A stretch of 11,713 bases of DNA from Thiohalomonas sp. (GCA_023864145.1 JAIVER010000016.1:1-11713), one strand, 5' to 3'. Shown: positions 1-7,551, counted from the first letter of the stretch. Numbers and translations: made by a program. Notes: generated from the letters alone by a model not told the origin.

Positions 1-1
1 T

Positions 2-79
2 TTACCGAGCATTGGAAAATCCTTAGATTCTCGAATTAATGATAATTTCCAAGTGTTCGATCCTGCATTTTCAAGTTGA
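2..79 (+). CDS. IS630-like transposase, C-terminal tail (partial)
   Basis: An open frame enters from the left edge and gives 25 residues ending in DNFQVFDPAFSS before a TGA at 77-79. Tails of the form 'DNFxV(I/F)xP' are typical of IS630-family transposases as I remember them, but the fragment is short and lacks the catalytic DDE core, so family assignment from the protein alone is weak. Its position, ending just inside a terminal repeat shared with the element at the right edge of the window, is the stronger argument. The start and catalytic domain lie outside the window. Confidence 0.55.
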   Translation, partial: LPSIGKSLDSRINDNFQVFDPAFSS

Positions 80-88
80 TTGGGTATA
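60..88 (+). repeat. Right terminal inverted repeat of the left IS
   Basis: The 29-bp stretch ends in TGGGTATA. Its reverse complement matches 11565-11593 in three blocks: 8 of 8 at the outer tip, 9 of 9 internally (TGAAAATGC) and a final GAT, with 7 and 2 mismatched positions between. It overlaps the last codons of the transposase tail, as is common for compact insertion sequences. Confidence 0.65.
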
Positions 89-95
89 GGCTGAT

Positions 96-1304
96 TTAAA
101 TCTTTAACTTCTGCATACGTCTGGTTGCTTTAATTACATTGTCTCTATGACCAAAAGCACTAAAACGGACATACCCTTCTCCACCAGGGCCAAAACCAGC
201 ACCGGGTGTTGTCACGATATGTGCATTGTCCAGAATGTAGCTGAAGGCTTGCCATGAATCCATACTTTCAATTTTGACCCAGATATAAGGGGCATTGGTA
301 CCACCATAGGTGGTAAAGCCGTATTCATCTAATGCAGTTTTGATGATCCGTGCATTTTCCATGTAATAATCAACCAGTTCACGCATTTCAGCCATTCCCT
401 GATCGTTCAATATATTGATAGTGGCGGTTTGAATAATATTTGATGCACCATTAAAAATAGTGGTCATAATACGATTCCAGTCACCATGTACCGATGTACC
501 GTCATCAAATTTTAATGCTTTGGGAACGACTGTCCAGCCCAGACGAACACCGGTATAGCCAAAAGATTTAGAAAATGAGCACACTTCAATGCTAACTTCT
601 TTAGCACCCTCAATTTCATAAATAGATTTTGGTAATTCAGGATCGCTGATAAATTTAGCATAGGCGGTATCAAAAATAATAATAGAAGCATTTTCTTTAG
701 CAAAATTAACTAATTGTGTTAACTGTTCTTTGGTGGCTACGGCACCTGTTGGATTATTTGGAGAACAGAAATAAATAATATCGGCTTTTTCAAACGTAGG
801 GAAAAAGTTATTTTCTGCCGTACACTTCATATAGACAATATTTTCAAACTGGTCGTTATCTTTATTGTATTCACCCGTTTGACCCATAATGACACTGCTG
901 TCCACATAAACGGGATAGGATGGATCCTGAACTGCAATCGTGCTATCCTCACCAAACAGCATTTGTAGACGTCCGGTATCACACTTGGCGCCATCAGAAA
1001 CAAACACTTCATCAGCATCAATTAAGGCATTGCTATACATCTTTTGGGCAATTTTTTCTCTTAGCTCAGTCATGCCCTGTTCATCACCATAACCAGAATA
1101 ACCTTCTTCTGTGGCCATCTTATCTGCAGCATCTTTGAGCGCTTGAACAACGCTAGGTTGTAATGGTTCAGTGGTGTTGCCGATACCCAGACTAATAATA
1201 TCTGCATCCGGGTTGTTTGCCATAAATTCATTTTTTCGGCGGTTAATTTCTGGAAAAAGATAACCTGCCTGTAATTTTGTAAAATTTTTATTTCTTTGTA
1301 CCAT
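96..1304 (-). CDS. dapL: LL-diaminopimelate aminotransferase
   Basis: A PLP-dependent fold-type I aminotransferase that converts tetrahydrodipicolinate and glutamate directly to LL-diaminopimelate, bypassing the DapC/D/E succinylase steps. The 402 residues match the usual DapL length. Visible family hallmarks are LQAGYLFPEI (11-20), LGIGNTTEP (39-47), GYSGYGDEQG (68-77), SDGAKCDTGRLQ (103-114), QDPSYPVYVD (126-135), CSPNNPTGA (180-188), the cofactor region with Asp212 and Tyr215, the PLP Schiff-base Lys246 in SFSK, VRLGWTVVPK (253-262), FNGASNI (284-290) and VRFSAFGHR (379-387) with a carboxylate-binding Arg380. The sequence after the lysine is FGYTG where I expect AGFTG, a mild variant. ATG at 1304 is preceded by AGGAAA at a good distance. 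It is last in the map-glnD-lysA-dapL strand run, 24 bp after lysA, so the two are probably co-transcribed. The gene is complete. Confidence 0.95.
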   Translation of the reverse strand: MVQRNKNFTKLQAGYLFPEINRRKNEFMANNPDADIISLGIGNTTEPLQPSVVQALKDAADKMATEEGYSGYGDEQGMTELREKIAQKMYSNALIDADEVFVSDGAKCDTGRLQMLFGEDSTIAVQDPSYPVYVDSSVIMGQTGEYNKDNDQFENIVYMKCTAENNFFPTFEKADIIYFCSPNNPTGAVATKEQLTQLVNFAKENASIIIFDTAYAKFISDPELPKSIYEIEGAKEVSIEVCSFSKSFGYTGVRLGWTVVPKALKFDDGTSVHGDWNRIMTTIFNGASNIIQTATINILNDQGMAEMRELVDYYMENARIIKTALDEYGFTTYGGTNAPYIWVKIESMDSWQAFSYILDNAHIVTTPGAGFGPGGEGYVRFSAFGHRDNVIKATRRMQKLKI

Positions 1305-1328
1305 TTTCTTTCCTAAATTAAATCAAAG

Positions 1329-2600
1329 TTATTTGAATGTTTGTAATTGATTAAAATCTAAAGTGACAAAATAATCATCTAATGTTTCGGCTCGTCGAAT
1401 TTGTACAATGCTATTGTCTTCACGAAGTAACAGCTCAGAGGAGCGTAATTTGCCATTGTAATTAAATCCCATTGAATGACCATGAGCACCGGCATCATGA
1501 ATGGCCAGGGTATCGCCTTCAGAGATTTCAGGCAGTTGCCGATCAATGGCAAATTTATCATTGTTTTCGCACAATGAGCCGGTAACATCATAACAATGAG
1601 TTGCGGCCTGTTCTTCTTTGCCCATCACGCTGATATGATGATAGGAACCATATAAGGCTGGACGCATTAAATTGGCCATCGTTGCATTGGTGCCGACATA
1701 ATCCTTATATGTATATTTCATATGGATAACATCGGTGATCAGATAACCATAAGGTCCCGCAATAACCCGTCCGCACTCCATATAAATTTTTAATGGGTCA
1801 AGATCATTTGCGATAATTAAGCGCTGATATTCCTGCATCACCTGTTGAGCGACATAATCATAATCAACTGCTTCTTGATCCGGTAAATAAGGAACACCAA
1901 TACCGCCGCCTAAATTAACAAATTCCAGCTTAATGCCGAGCTGCTCTTTAAGTTCTACGGCCAGTTCAAACAACATCGTGGCGGTTTCAACAAAAAAATC
2001 AGGATTTAATTCATTGGAGATAATCATGCTATGTAAAGCAAAGCGTTTTACACCTTTTTCCTGACATGATTTATAGCCTTCAAATAGTTGCTCACGGGTA
2101 AAGCCATATTTTGCTTCTTTGGGATCACCAATAATCGCATTACCTTCCCTTAATGGTCCGGGATTATAGCGAAAAGAAAGCAACTCAGGTAAACCACCAT
2201 GAGACTCTAAAGTTTGTTCCAGATAGTCTATGTGGCGAATATCATCCAGATTAATAATTGCGCCTAATTCACGTGCTTTGATGTATTCATCCTGCTCCGT
2301 ATCATTAGAAGTAAACATGATGTCTTCACCCAGAACGTCAATCTGTTCAGATAAAAGCAGTTCGGCAATTGATGAGCAGTCTGCCCCGAATCCTTCCTCT
2401 TTTAATATTTTCATAATAAAGGGATTAGGTGTTGCCTTAACCGCAAAATACTCTTTAAATCCGGGAAAAATGCTAAATGCCTGTTTAAATTTTCGTGCAT
2501 GAGCCCGTAAACCTTTTTCATTATACAGATAAAAAGGTGTTGCATACGTTGTTTTAATTTCAGTCAATTGTTGTGCTGTAAAAGGTAAAGTTTTTTTCAT
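1329..2600 (-). CDS. lysA: Diaminopimelate decarboxylase, variant clade
   Basis: A PLP-dependent fold-type III (alanine racemase-like barrel) decarboxylase, expected to convert meso-diaminopimelate to lysine in the cytoplasm. Visible are the PLP lysine Lys55 in YFAVKATPNP, GADCSSIAEL (72-81), the phosphate-binding loop GGGIG (231-235), ECGR (275-278), and the catalytic C-terminal-domain cysteine with CENNDKF (344-350). A conserved HDAGAHGHSMGFNYNG (368-383) includes Tyr381, equivalent to the PLP-contacting tyrosine. The usual HxHIGS segment is absent; ALHSMIISN (188-196) stands in its place, which suggests a divergent DAPDC clade rather than the E. coli type. The 423 residues are normal for the family. 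Its partner 24 bp downstream is dapL, which supplies the pathway intermediate and favours DAP over ornithine, arginine or carboxynorspermidine as substrate. The ribosome site before ATG 2600 is weak (AAGA). Substrate specificity is inferred. Confidence 0.85.
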   Translation of the reverse strand: MKKTLPFTAQQLTEIKTTYATPFYLYNEKGLRAHARKFKQAFSIFPGFKEYFAVKATPNPFIMKILKEEGFGADCSSIAELLLSEQIDVLGEDIMFTSNDTEQDEYIKARELGAIINLDDIRHIDYLEQTLESHGGLPELLSFRYNPGPLREGNAIIGDPKEAKYGFTREQLFEGYKSCQEKGVKRFALHSMIISNELNPDFFVETATMLFELAVELKEQLGIKLEFVNLGGGIGVPYLPDQEAVDYDYVAQQVMQEYQRLIIANDLDPLKIYMECGRVIAGPYGYLITDVIHMKYTYKDYVGTNATMANLMRPALYGSYHHISVMGKEEQAATHCYDVTGSLCENNDKFAIDRQLPEISEGDTLAIHDAGAHGHSMGFNYNGKLRSSELLLREDNSIVQIRRAETLDDYFVTLDFNQLQTFK

Positions 2601-2787
2601 TATGATCTTAACGTTGAGGGATTAAATAAAAATTGTTTAAAATTTCTTTACAACCGGCCAGCTTACTCTAAACAAATTATCAAGTCTAGCGATAAACAAT
2701 ATAGAGGAGGGGGAGAGAATTTTCCAGATAAGGTTCTGAAATACCGTAATATCTTTGCTACAGCTAAGCTGTAATAATCAGATAAAT
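2601..2787. other. lysA-glnD intergenic region, no clear signal
   Basis: These 187 bp separate glnD from lysA on the minus strand and should hold a lysA-dapL promoter or a glnD terminator, but I cannot assign either with confidence. A short inverted repeat TACAGC-TAA-GCTGTA lies at 2759-2773, just after the glnD stop, without a U-tract. A purine run sits on the plus strand at 2703-2718. GATAAT on the minus strand (about 2676-2681) resembles a -10 box but has no matching -35. Confidence 0.4.
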
Positions 2788-5514
2788 TTATTCCATCTCA
2801 TCAACGAACTGTATAATTGCTCTGCGAATGGCTTCCTGCTTTTTGATATCGGTAATTATTTGCTTATTTTCATCCCGAATGATAAAAATATCCTCCACTT
2901 TTTCACCAAAGGTTGAGATTTTAGCGTTATCTAAATGGACACGACATTCAATTAAGGCCTGGCCTATATGAGATAACAGGGCGGGGCGGTTAGATGCTGA
3001 GACAGTCATGAGCGTCTGGTTATTTTCTTGATCTTCATCAAAATGTACGCTGGTTTTGTGAGAGAATTGTTTTTCAGTACGAGTGAGTCTTTGAGTCAGA
3101 GTCGGGAATACAAATTTCTCCTGTGACAGCTTCTCTTCAAGTGAAAACCTTATCATCTCAATACGCTCTTCATCTGTGAGTATAGAGCCGTCACCCTCAA
3201 GTACAAAATACGTATGATAGGTATAACCATTGGATGTTGTGACTGTTTTCGCTTCGGTGACATCAAGCATCAGTTGTGAAAGTGTTGCTGCAACCATGGC
3301 AAAGAGGTGATCGACTTCCAGAGTGTAAATAAATATTTCAGTGCCGCCGCGTTCTTTATGAGGTTTAATAAGAATAAGGGGGGTATTTGCAGCGAAATAA
3401 TCTGAAGGCTGCATCTGTCCAGGATCCTGTTTTTGAATATCCAGAATGGCTTGCGTCTGCCAGACAATTTCTTCCACTTGAAATTTAAAGAAATATTCAT
3501 TGGGCAACCATGCCCAAAGTTGTGTAATGCTTTCTTGTGAAGAATGATTATCGACTAATTTCCCCTGAGCAATTGTTTTGCAGTCTTTAATGCATTCATC
3601 CTGCTGCTGAGGATTTTCCAGACCTTTGTTTAAGGCAATTTTAGTGAAATTATAGAGTTGAGACAATAAAGAGTCTTTCCAGCTATTCCATACTTTAGGA
3701 CTGGTTGCCCGAATATCTGACACGGTAAGCATATAGAGATAATCCAGATACTGACTCTCACCAATGAGTAAGGCAAACTCATTGATAACAGCAGGATCAT
3801 TAATATCTTTACGTTGTGCGGTCATCGACATGACTAAATGATTGCGTACTAACCAGCTGACAAGGCGGGTATCTCTGAGATTTAAATCATGTAATTGACA
3901 AAATTGCTCGGCATCAATGGCACCTAACTCCTCATGACAGCCACCTCGGCCTTTACCAATATCATGAAATAATGCGGCCAGAAATAAAAGTTCCGGCTTG
4001 GGTAGATAATGAGCGATTTTACTGGCCAAAGGTAATTCATCTACATGCTCCGGGACAAATAGACGACGTGCATTACGAAGTACTTTTAAGGTATGTTCAT
4101 CAACGGTATAGGCATGATACAAATCATGCTGCATCTGCCCGACAATTTGCTTAAATACAGGGATGTAGGCAGCCAGAACACCATAACGATTCATACGTCT
4201 CATTTCATGGGTAATACCAAAGGGCTGGCGTATAATTTCCATAAACAGGGTACGACAGCGCAGATCTTTACGGAAACTGTCATCAATTAAATAACCATGT
4301 GCCCGGATCAGGCGAATGGTGCTTCTCCGAACACCTTTAAGTTCAGGATCCTGGCATAGCAGGAGAAATATTTCTAATAGGGCAAAGGGATAGTTTTTAA
4401 AAACATTTTGATTGGCGGCGGCTATGTAGCCTTTATAGTTAATGAATTGGCGATTAATTTTTACGGGTTTGGCATCGCTATCACTGAAAATAATGACTTC
4501 CTGAAAATATTGTAATAACATTTCATTGAGACGTTCTAACTCCATGACATTCTGATAATAATCTGCCATAAAACTTTCAACTGCTAATTTTCCTTCACAG
4601 TCGGTATAGGCAAATTGTTGTGCTAATTTTCTTTGGTAATCAAATAACAAACGCTCTTCATGACGATTACATAAAACGTGTAATGCGAAGCGGATTTTCC
4701 AGAGAAAATTTTGCCCATGTTCTAATTGTTCATATTCCTTAGGCGTTAAAAAATTATGCCCGACCAGATCTTTTAAACTTTCAACGCCAAAGTGTCGTTT
4801 GGCAACCCAGTCGATGATCTGTATATCACGTAAGCCGCCGGGGCCTTCCTTGATATTGGGCTCCAGATTGTATGCTGTTTCATTGAATTTAAGATAGCGT
4901 TTATTTTTTTCCCGAATTTTAGCGGCAGTAAAATCCTTAGTGGGCCAGATATTTTCAGGACTTAACTGCCAGGAAAGTTGTTCATAAAGTGTTTTATCGC
5001 CAGTGATCAGGCGTGACTCCATGAGATTGCTGATAATGGTAATGTCATTTTCAGCTTCTTTTATACATTCATCGACTGTACGCACGCTATGGCCAATTTC
5101 CAGACCAATATCCCAGAGCAGGGCAATAAAAAATTGCAGATTATCAACAAATTCTTTGTTTGCAGCAGATTCATCTTCCAGATCATGTTCTGCATCATGT
5201 AATAAGAGTAAATCCAGATCACTATAAGGATGCAGCTCACCCCGGCCATAACCACCAACAGCTAATAGTGCTGCATTTTTACCCAGATTATAATAAGACC
5301 AAGCCATGCTTAATATCATATCAATGGCCTGTGAACGTTCCTTGATCAGATGAACAATATTTTGTTTATTGTGAAATTGCTCTATCTGTTTTTCATAGAT
5401 TGCTTTAACGGCATTTTTTAATGGCAACAAGGGTCTTTTGCACTCAGTTAGGTCTGTTTGAAGTGCGCTGAAATCAAATAATAGTTCTAAAGGAGGTGGA
5501 ATAACTAATTGCAT
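2788..5514 (-). CDS. glnD: Bifunctional PII uridylyltransferase / uridylyl-removing enzyme
   Basis: The primary glutamine sensor of proteobacterial nitrogen control: it uridylylates PII proteins (GlnB/GlnK) when glutamine is low and removes UMP when it is high. Length is 908 residues against about 890 in E. coli. Domain order is complete. The nucleotidyltransferase core GGYGRGELHPYSDLD (87-101) carries metal ligands Asp99 and Asp101. A linker with KEGPGGLRD (222-230) follows. Next is the HD hydrolase domain with His474 and FHDIGKGRGGCHEE (516-529), containing His517-Asp518. Two C-terminal ACT domains lie at about 712-790 and 833-908, the latter with SASNRPALLSHIG (839-851). ATG 5514 is the only usable start before residue 66; AAGGA lies about 12 nt upstream, a longer spacing than usual. 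It starts 23 bp after map, so co-transcription with map is likely. Confidence 0.97.
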   Translation of the reverse strand: MQLVIPPPLELLFDFSALQTDLTECKRPLLPLKNAVKAIYEKQIEQFHNKQNIVHLIKERSQAIDMILSMAWSYYNLGKNAALLAVGGYGRGELHPYSDLDLLLLHDAEHDLEDESAANKEFVDNLQFFIALLWDIGLEIGHSVRTVDECIKEAENDITIISNLMESRLITGDKTLYEQLSWQLSPENIWPTKDFTAAKIREKNKRYLKFNETAYNLEPNIKEGPGGLRDIQIIDWVAKRHFGVESLKDLVGHNFLTPKEYEQLEHGQNFLWKIRFALHVLCNRHEERLLFDYQRKLAQQFAYTDCEGKLAVESFMADYYQNVMELERLNEMLLQYFQEVIIFSDSDAKPVKINRQFINYKGYIAAANQNVFKNYPFALLEIFLLLCQDPELKGVRRSTIRLIRAHGYLIDDSFRKDLRCRTLFMEIIRQPFGITHEMRRMNRYGVLAAYIPVFKQIVGQMQHDLYHAYTVDEHTLKVLRNARRLFVPEHVDELPLASKIAHYLPKPELLFLAALFHDIGKGRGGCHEELGAIDAEQFCQLHDLNLRDTRLVSWLVRNHLVMSMTAQRKDINDPAVINEFALLIGESQYLDYLYMLTVSDIRATSPKVWNSWKDSLLSQLYNFTKIALNKGLENPQQQDECIKDCKTIAQGKLVDNHSSQESITQLWAWLPNEYFFKFQVEEIVWQTQAILDIQKQDPGQMQPSDYFAANTPLILIKPHKERGGTEIFIYTLEVDHLFAMVAATLSQLMLDVTEAKTVTTSNGYTYHTYFVLEGDGSILTDEERIEMIRFSLEEKLSQEKFVFPTLTQRLTRTEKQFSHKTSVHFDEDQENNQTLMTVSASNRPALLSHIGQALIECRVHLDNAKISTFGEKVEDIFIIRDENKQIITDIKKQEAIRRAIIQFVDEME

Positions 5515-5525
5515 TAGACGTCTAA
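5514..5525. repeat. 12-bp perfect palindrome at the glnD start
   Basis: TTAGACGTCTAA is self-complementary. It covers the first base of the glnD start codon (5512-5514, minus strand) and separates that codon from its AAGGA ribosome site at 5527-5531. It could be a dyad protein-binding site, or chance in an AT-rich spacer. There is no loop, so an RNA hairpin would open the centre. Confidence 0.4.
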
Positions 5526-5537
5526 ATCCTTTTATTT

Positions 5538-6302
5538 TTAGCGTTCTTCATCACGAAGCGTTAATATTTCATAGGCATCAGCAGTGACCAGAAGAGTATG
5601 TTCCCACTGAGCGGATAAGCTGCGATCTTTGGTAACCACAGTCCACTTATCAGGTAAGAGTCGAATTTGACGTCTGCCGGTATTGATCATGGGCTCAATG
5701 GTAAAGGTCATACCTTCTTCAAGTATTTCTTTAGTGCCGGGTTTACCATAATGCAGCACCTGAGGAGCTTCATGAAAGTTAACGCCAATACCATGACCGC
5801 AATATTCTCTAACCACTGAAAAATCATTCTGTTCGGCATGTTTAGCAATGGCATGACCAATATCTCCCAGATGAATACCCGGTTTTATCATTTCTATACC
5901 GGTAAACAGACATTCGTGACTGATGCGACACAGGCGTTCAGCTAATATTGAGGGTTTACCAACAAGAAACATTTTACTGGTATCACCATGATAGCCGTCC
6001 TTAATCACGGTAATATCCACATTAATAATATCACCGCTTTTGAGTTTTTTTTCACTGGGGATACCATGACAGATTTGATTATTAACAGAAGTACAGATTG
6101 ATTTGGGAAAGCCATGATAATTAAGCGGTGCCGGGATTGCCTGCTGCTCATTCACAATATAATCATGACATATTTTATCAAGCTCATCAGTACTGATATC
6201 CGTCTTAAGATGAGGCTCAATTATTTGCAGTACTTCAGCGGCAAGCTTACCGGCAATACGCATTTTTTTAATTTCTTCAGGTGTTTTTATAGTAATGCTC
6301 AT
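5538..6302 (-). CDS. map: Methionine aminopeptidase, type I
   Basis: A cytosolic metalloprotease that removes the initiator methionine from nascent proteins after deformylation. The 254 residues and the lack of an N-terminal extension fit the short bacterial type Ia enzyme (E. coli 264). All five metal ligands of the pita-bread fold are present: Asp96 in NVDIT, Asp107 in YHGDTSKMF, His170 in CGHGIG, Glu203 in TIEPM and Glu234 in WEHTLL. The substrate histidines His79 (ICHGIP) and His177 (NFHEAPQV) are kept as well. ATG 6302 is preceded by AAGAGAG about 8 nt upstream. It is the first gene of the minus-strand run and is divergent from rpsB across a 435-bp spacer, the usual gammaproteobacterial arrangement. 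Confidence 0.97.
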   Translation of the reverse strand: MSITIKTPEEIKKMRIAGKLAAEVLQIIEPHLKTDISTDELDKICHDYIVNEQQAIPAPLNYHGFPKSICTSVNNQICHGIPSEKKLKSGDIINVDITVIKDGYHGDTSKMFLVGKPSILAERLCRISHECLFTGIEMIKPGIHLGDIGHAIAKHAEQNDFSVVREYCGHGIGVNFHEAPQVLHYGKPGTKEILEEGMTFTIEPMINTGRRQIRLLPDKWTVVTKDRSLSAQWEHTLLVTADAYEILTLRDEER

Positions 6303-6384
6303 GAGCCATGCTCTCTTGATAGTTAGTAAGTTAATCGTTATGGATAATGTGGATCTGAAAGTGTATAAAAAGATTAAGTCGAAT

Positions 6385-6415
6385 ATTATACCTTTTTAAG
6401 CATGAAATTAATCAA
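6385..6415 (-). promoter_or_regulatory. Candidate map promoter
   Basis: On the minus strand TATAAT (6385-6390, a consensus -10) lies 19 bp downstream of TTGATT (6410-6415) as a -35. The -10 is perfect but the spacer is 2 bp longer than optimal. Transcription would begin near 6378 and give map a leader of about 75 nt. No better candidate is visible between map and the palindrome at 6463. Confidence 0.42.
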
Positions 6416-6462
6416 TATTTTTTATGACTGTTTTAAACCTAAATTAAGTAACCAGAGGCTCA

Positions 6463-6489
6463 ACATGGCTATTTATAAAATAGCCATGT
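6463..6489. repeat. 27-bp perfect inverted repeat upstream of the rpsB promoter
   Basis: Left arm ACATGGCTATTT (6463-6474), loop ATA, right arm AAATAGCCATGT (6478-6489): 12 of 12 pairs. Neither strand has a U-tract right after it, so it is not a good intrinsic terminator. It ends 15 bp before the rpsB -35 box, where an upstream activator or a shared divergent operator would sit. The function is unknown. Confidence 0.6.
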
Positions 6490-6504
6490 AATAGCTACAA
6501 AAGA

Positions 6505-6533
6505 TTGTTGTTTTTGTCGTTTTATGGAATAAT
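6505..6533 (+). promoter_or_regulatory. rpsB-tsf promoter (extended -10)
   Basis: TTGTTG (6505-6510) and AATAAT (6528-6533) are separated by 17 bp, with TG at 6525-6526 forming an extended -10. The following stretch ATGCACGCC is G/C-containing, as in stringently controlled ribosomal promoters. Transcription would start near 6540. An extended -10 promoter and a long leader are described for rpsB in E. coli and relatives; the match here is by position and pattern. Confidence 0.65.
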
Positions 6534-6539
6534 ATGCAC

Positions 6540-6737
6540 GCCTTGTTACACGTAAGTCTTAGCAGGGTGTTTTACTACTCCGACCCTATATCGACACGTA
6601 AATCTGGGTGCCTGGACATTATTTAGATGCATTGGTTTAAACCATGAATGCCTTAATCTTAATCTTAATAATGAAAAATCAGGTTGGTTTATGGGATATA
6701 TGGAAGATTTAACCCTTATATATTAAGGAAATATATC
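6540..6737 (+). promoter_or_regulatory. rpsB mRNA leader, probable S2 autoregulatory region
   Basis: About 198 nt of untranslated leader precede rpsB, far longer than a ribosome site needs. In E. coli and other gammaproteobacteria S2 represses rpsB-tsf through a conserved structured leader. Visible structure: an AGGGT/ACCCT stem (6564-6568 with 6583-6587); a direct repeat ACACGTAA (6548-6555 and 6594-6601) flanking that stem; a TGGT-TTAA-ACCA hairpin (6633-6644) that GCAT/ATGC (6629-6632 with 6648-6651) may extend with a bulge; and three tandem CTTAAT units (6652-6669). The ribosome site AAGGAA at 6725-6730 lies 7 nt before ATG 6738. Assignment to the S2 leader family is inferred from position and these stems. 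Confidence 0.6.
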
Positions 6738-7496
6738 ATGGCAAAAGTCACAATGCGTCAAATGCTTGAAGCAGGCGTTCATTTCGGTCACCAGACCCGT
6801 TATTGGAACCCGAAAATGGGTCAATATATCTTTGGCGATCGTAACAAAATTCATATAATCAACTTAGAAAGCACTTTACCAATGTTCAACGATGCGATGA
6901 ATTTTGTTGGTCAGATTGCGGCTAAGCGCGGCAAAATTTTATTCGTTGGTACTAAACGTGCAGCGGGTAAATCTATTAAGGAGCAGGCATTGCGTTGCGG
7001 TATGCCTTATGTTAATCATCGCTGGTTAGGTGGTATGCTGACTAACTTTAAAACAGTTAAGCAGTCCATTAAACGCCTTAAGTATTTAGAAAAAGCATCT
7101 GAAGATGGTACTTTTGATACACTGACTAAAAAAGAAGCGCTAATGAATTCCCGTGAAATGGAAAAATTAGAAAAAAGTCTGGGTGGAATCAAAGACATGA
7201 ACTCATTGCCTTCAGCAGTATTTATTGTTGATGTAGGCCATGAAAAAATTGCTGTACTAGAAGCGAACAAGCTTGGTATTCCAGTAATTGGCGTAGTTGA
7301 TACAAACAATAAAGCAGATGGTATTGATTATATCATTCCTGGTAATGATGATGCGATTCGTGCAATCAACCTGTATGTTGAAACAGCAGCAGAATCGGTA
7401 CTAGATGCAAAAGCAGCTAATATACAAGCTGCTGCATCAGAAGAGTTTGTTGAAGTTGATGGTTCAGATAAATCATCTGAAGCTGCTGCCTCTTAA
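6738..7496 (+). CDS. rpsB: 30S ribosomal protein S2
   Basis: A late-assembling small-subunit protein needed to dock S1, and repressor of its own operon in E. coli. The 252 residues begin [21 protein letters not shown], the standard S2 N-terminus. NRWLGG-type [13 protein letters not shown] (around 93-105), SLGGIKDM and [11 protein letters not shown] near the C-terminus confirm the family. The C-terminal tail is acidic and alanine/serine rich, as in other gammaproteobacteria. I chose ATG 6738 over the in-frame ATG at 6684 because the extra 18 residues match no S2 and because AAGGAA sits 7 nt before 6738. It is followed by tsf after 122 bp. Confidence 0.98.
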   Translation: MAKVTMRQMLEAGVHFGHQTRYWNPKMGQYIFGDRNKIHIINLESTLPMFNDAMNFVGQIAAKRGKILFVGTKRAAGKSIKEQALRCGMPYVNHRWLGGMLTNFKTVKQSIKRLKYLEKASEDGTFDTLTKKEALMNSREMEKLEKSLGGIKDMNSLPSAVFIVDVGHEKIAVLEANKLGIPVIGVVDTNNKADGIDYIIPGNDDAIRAINLYVETAAESVLDAKAANIQAAASEEFVEVDGSDKSSEAAAS

Positions 7497-7551
7497 TCTT
7501 TATTTTAAGATGCGCTAAACAAACGCTAAAAAATCAGAAAGAATAAAATTC

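Larger units (their letters stand above)
1..88 (+). mobile_element. Right end of an IS630-like insertion sequence (partial)
   Basis: This is the end of an insertion sequence that begins outside the window. It contains the last 25 codons of a transposase-like frame (stop at 77-79) and ends in TGGGTATA at 81-88. Reverse-complemented, bases 60-88 match bases 11565-11593 at 20 of 29 positions: a terminal block of 8, then TGAAAATGC, then GAT. That is what the right and left ends of one element type should look like. The terminal TA at 87-88 would fit the TA target duplication known for IS630/Tc1-type elements. The element stops 7 bp before the dapL stop codon and leaves dapL intact. The outer boundary is not in the window. 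Confidence 0.68.

Noticed and set aside
6644..6712. A 22-codon frame in the rpsB leader beginning MNALILILIM
   Set aside because: It has no ribosome site and its LILILI stretch is a direct product of the CTTAAT tandem repeat. No leader peptide is known for rpsB. Recorded as likely chance.
6684..6737. In-frame ATG at 6684 as an rpsB start
   Set aside because: It adds 18 residues foreign to S2 and lacks a good ribosome site, whereas 6738 has AAGGAA at 7 nt.
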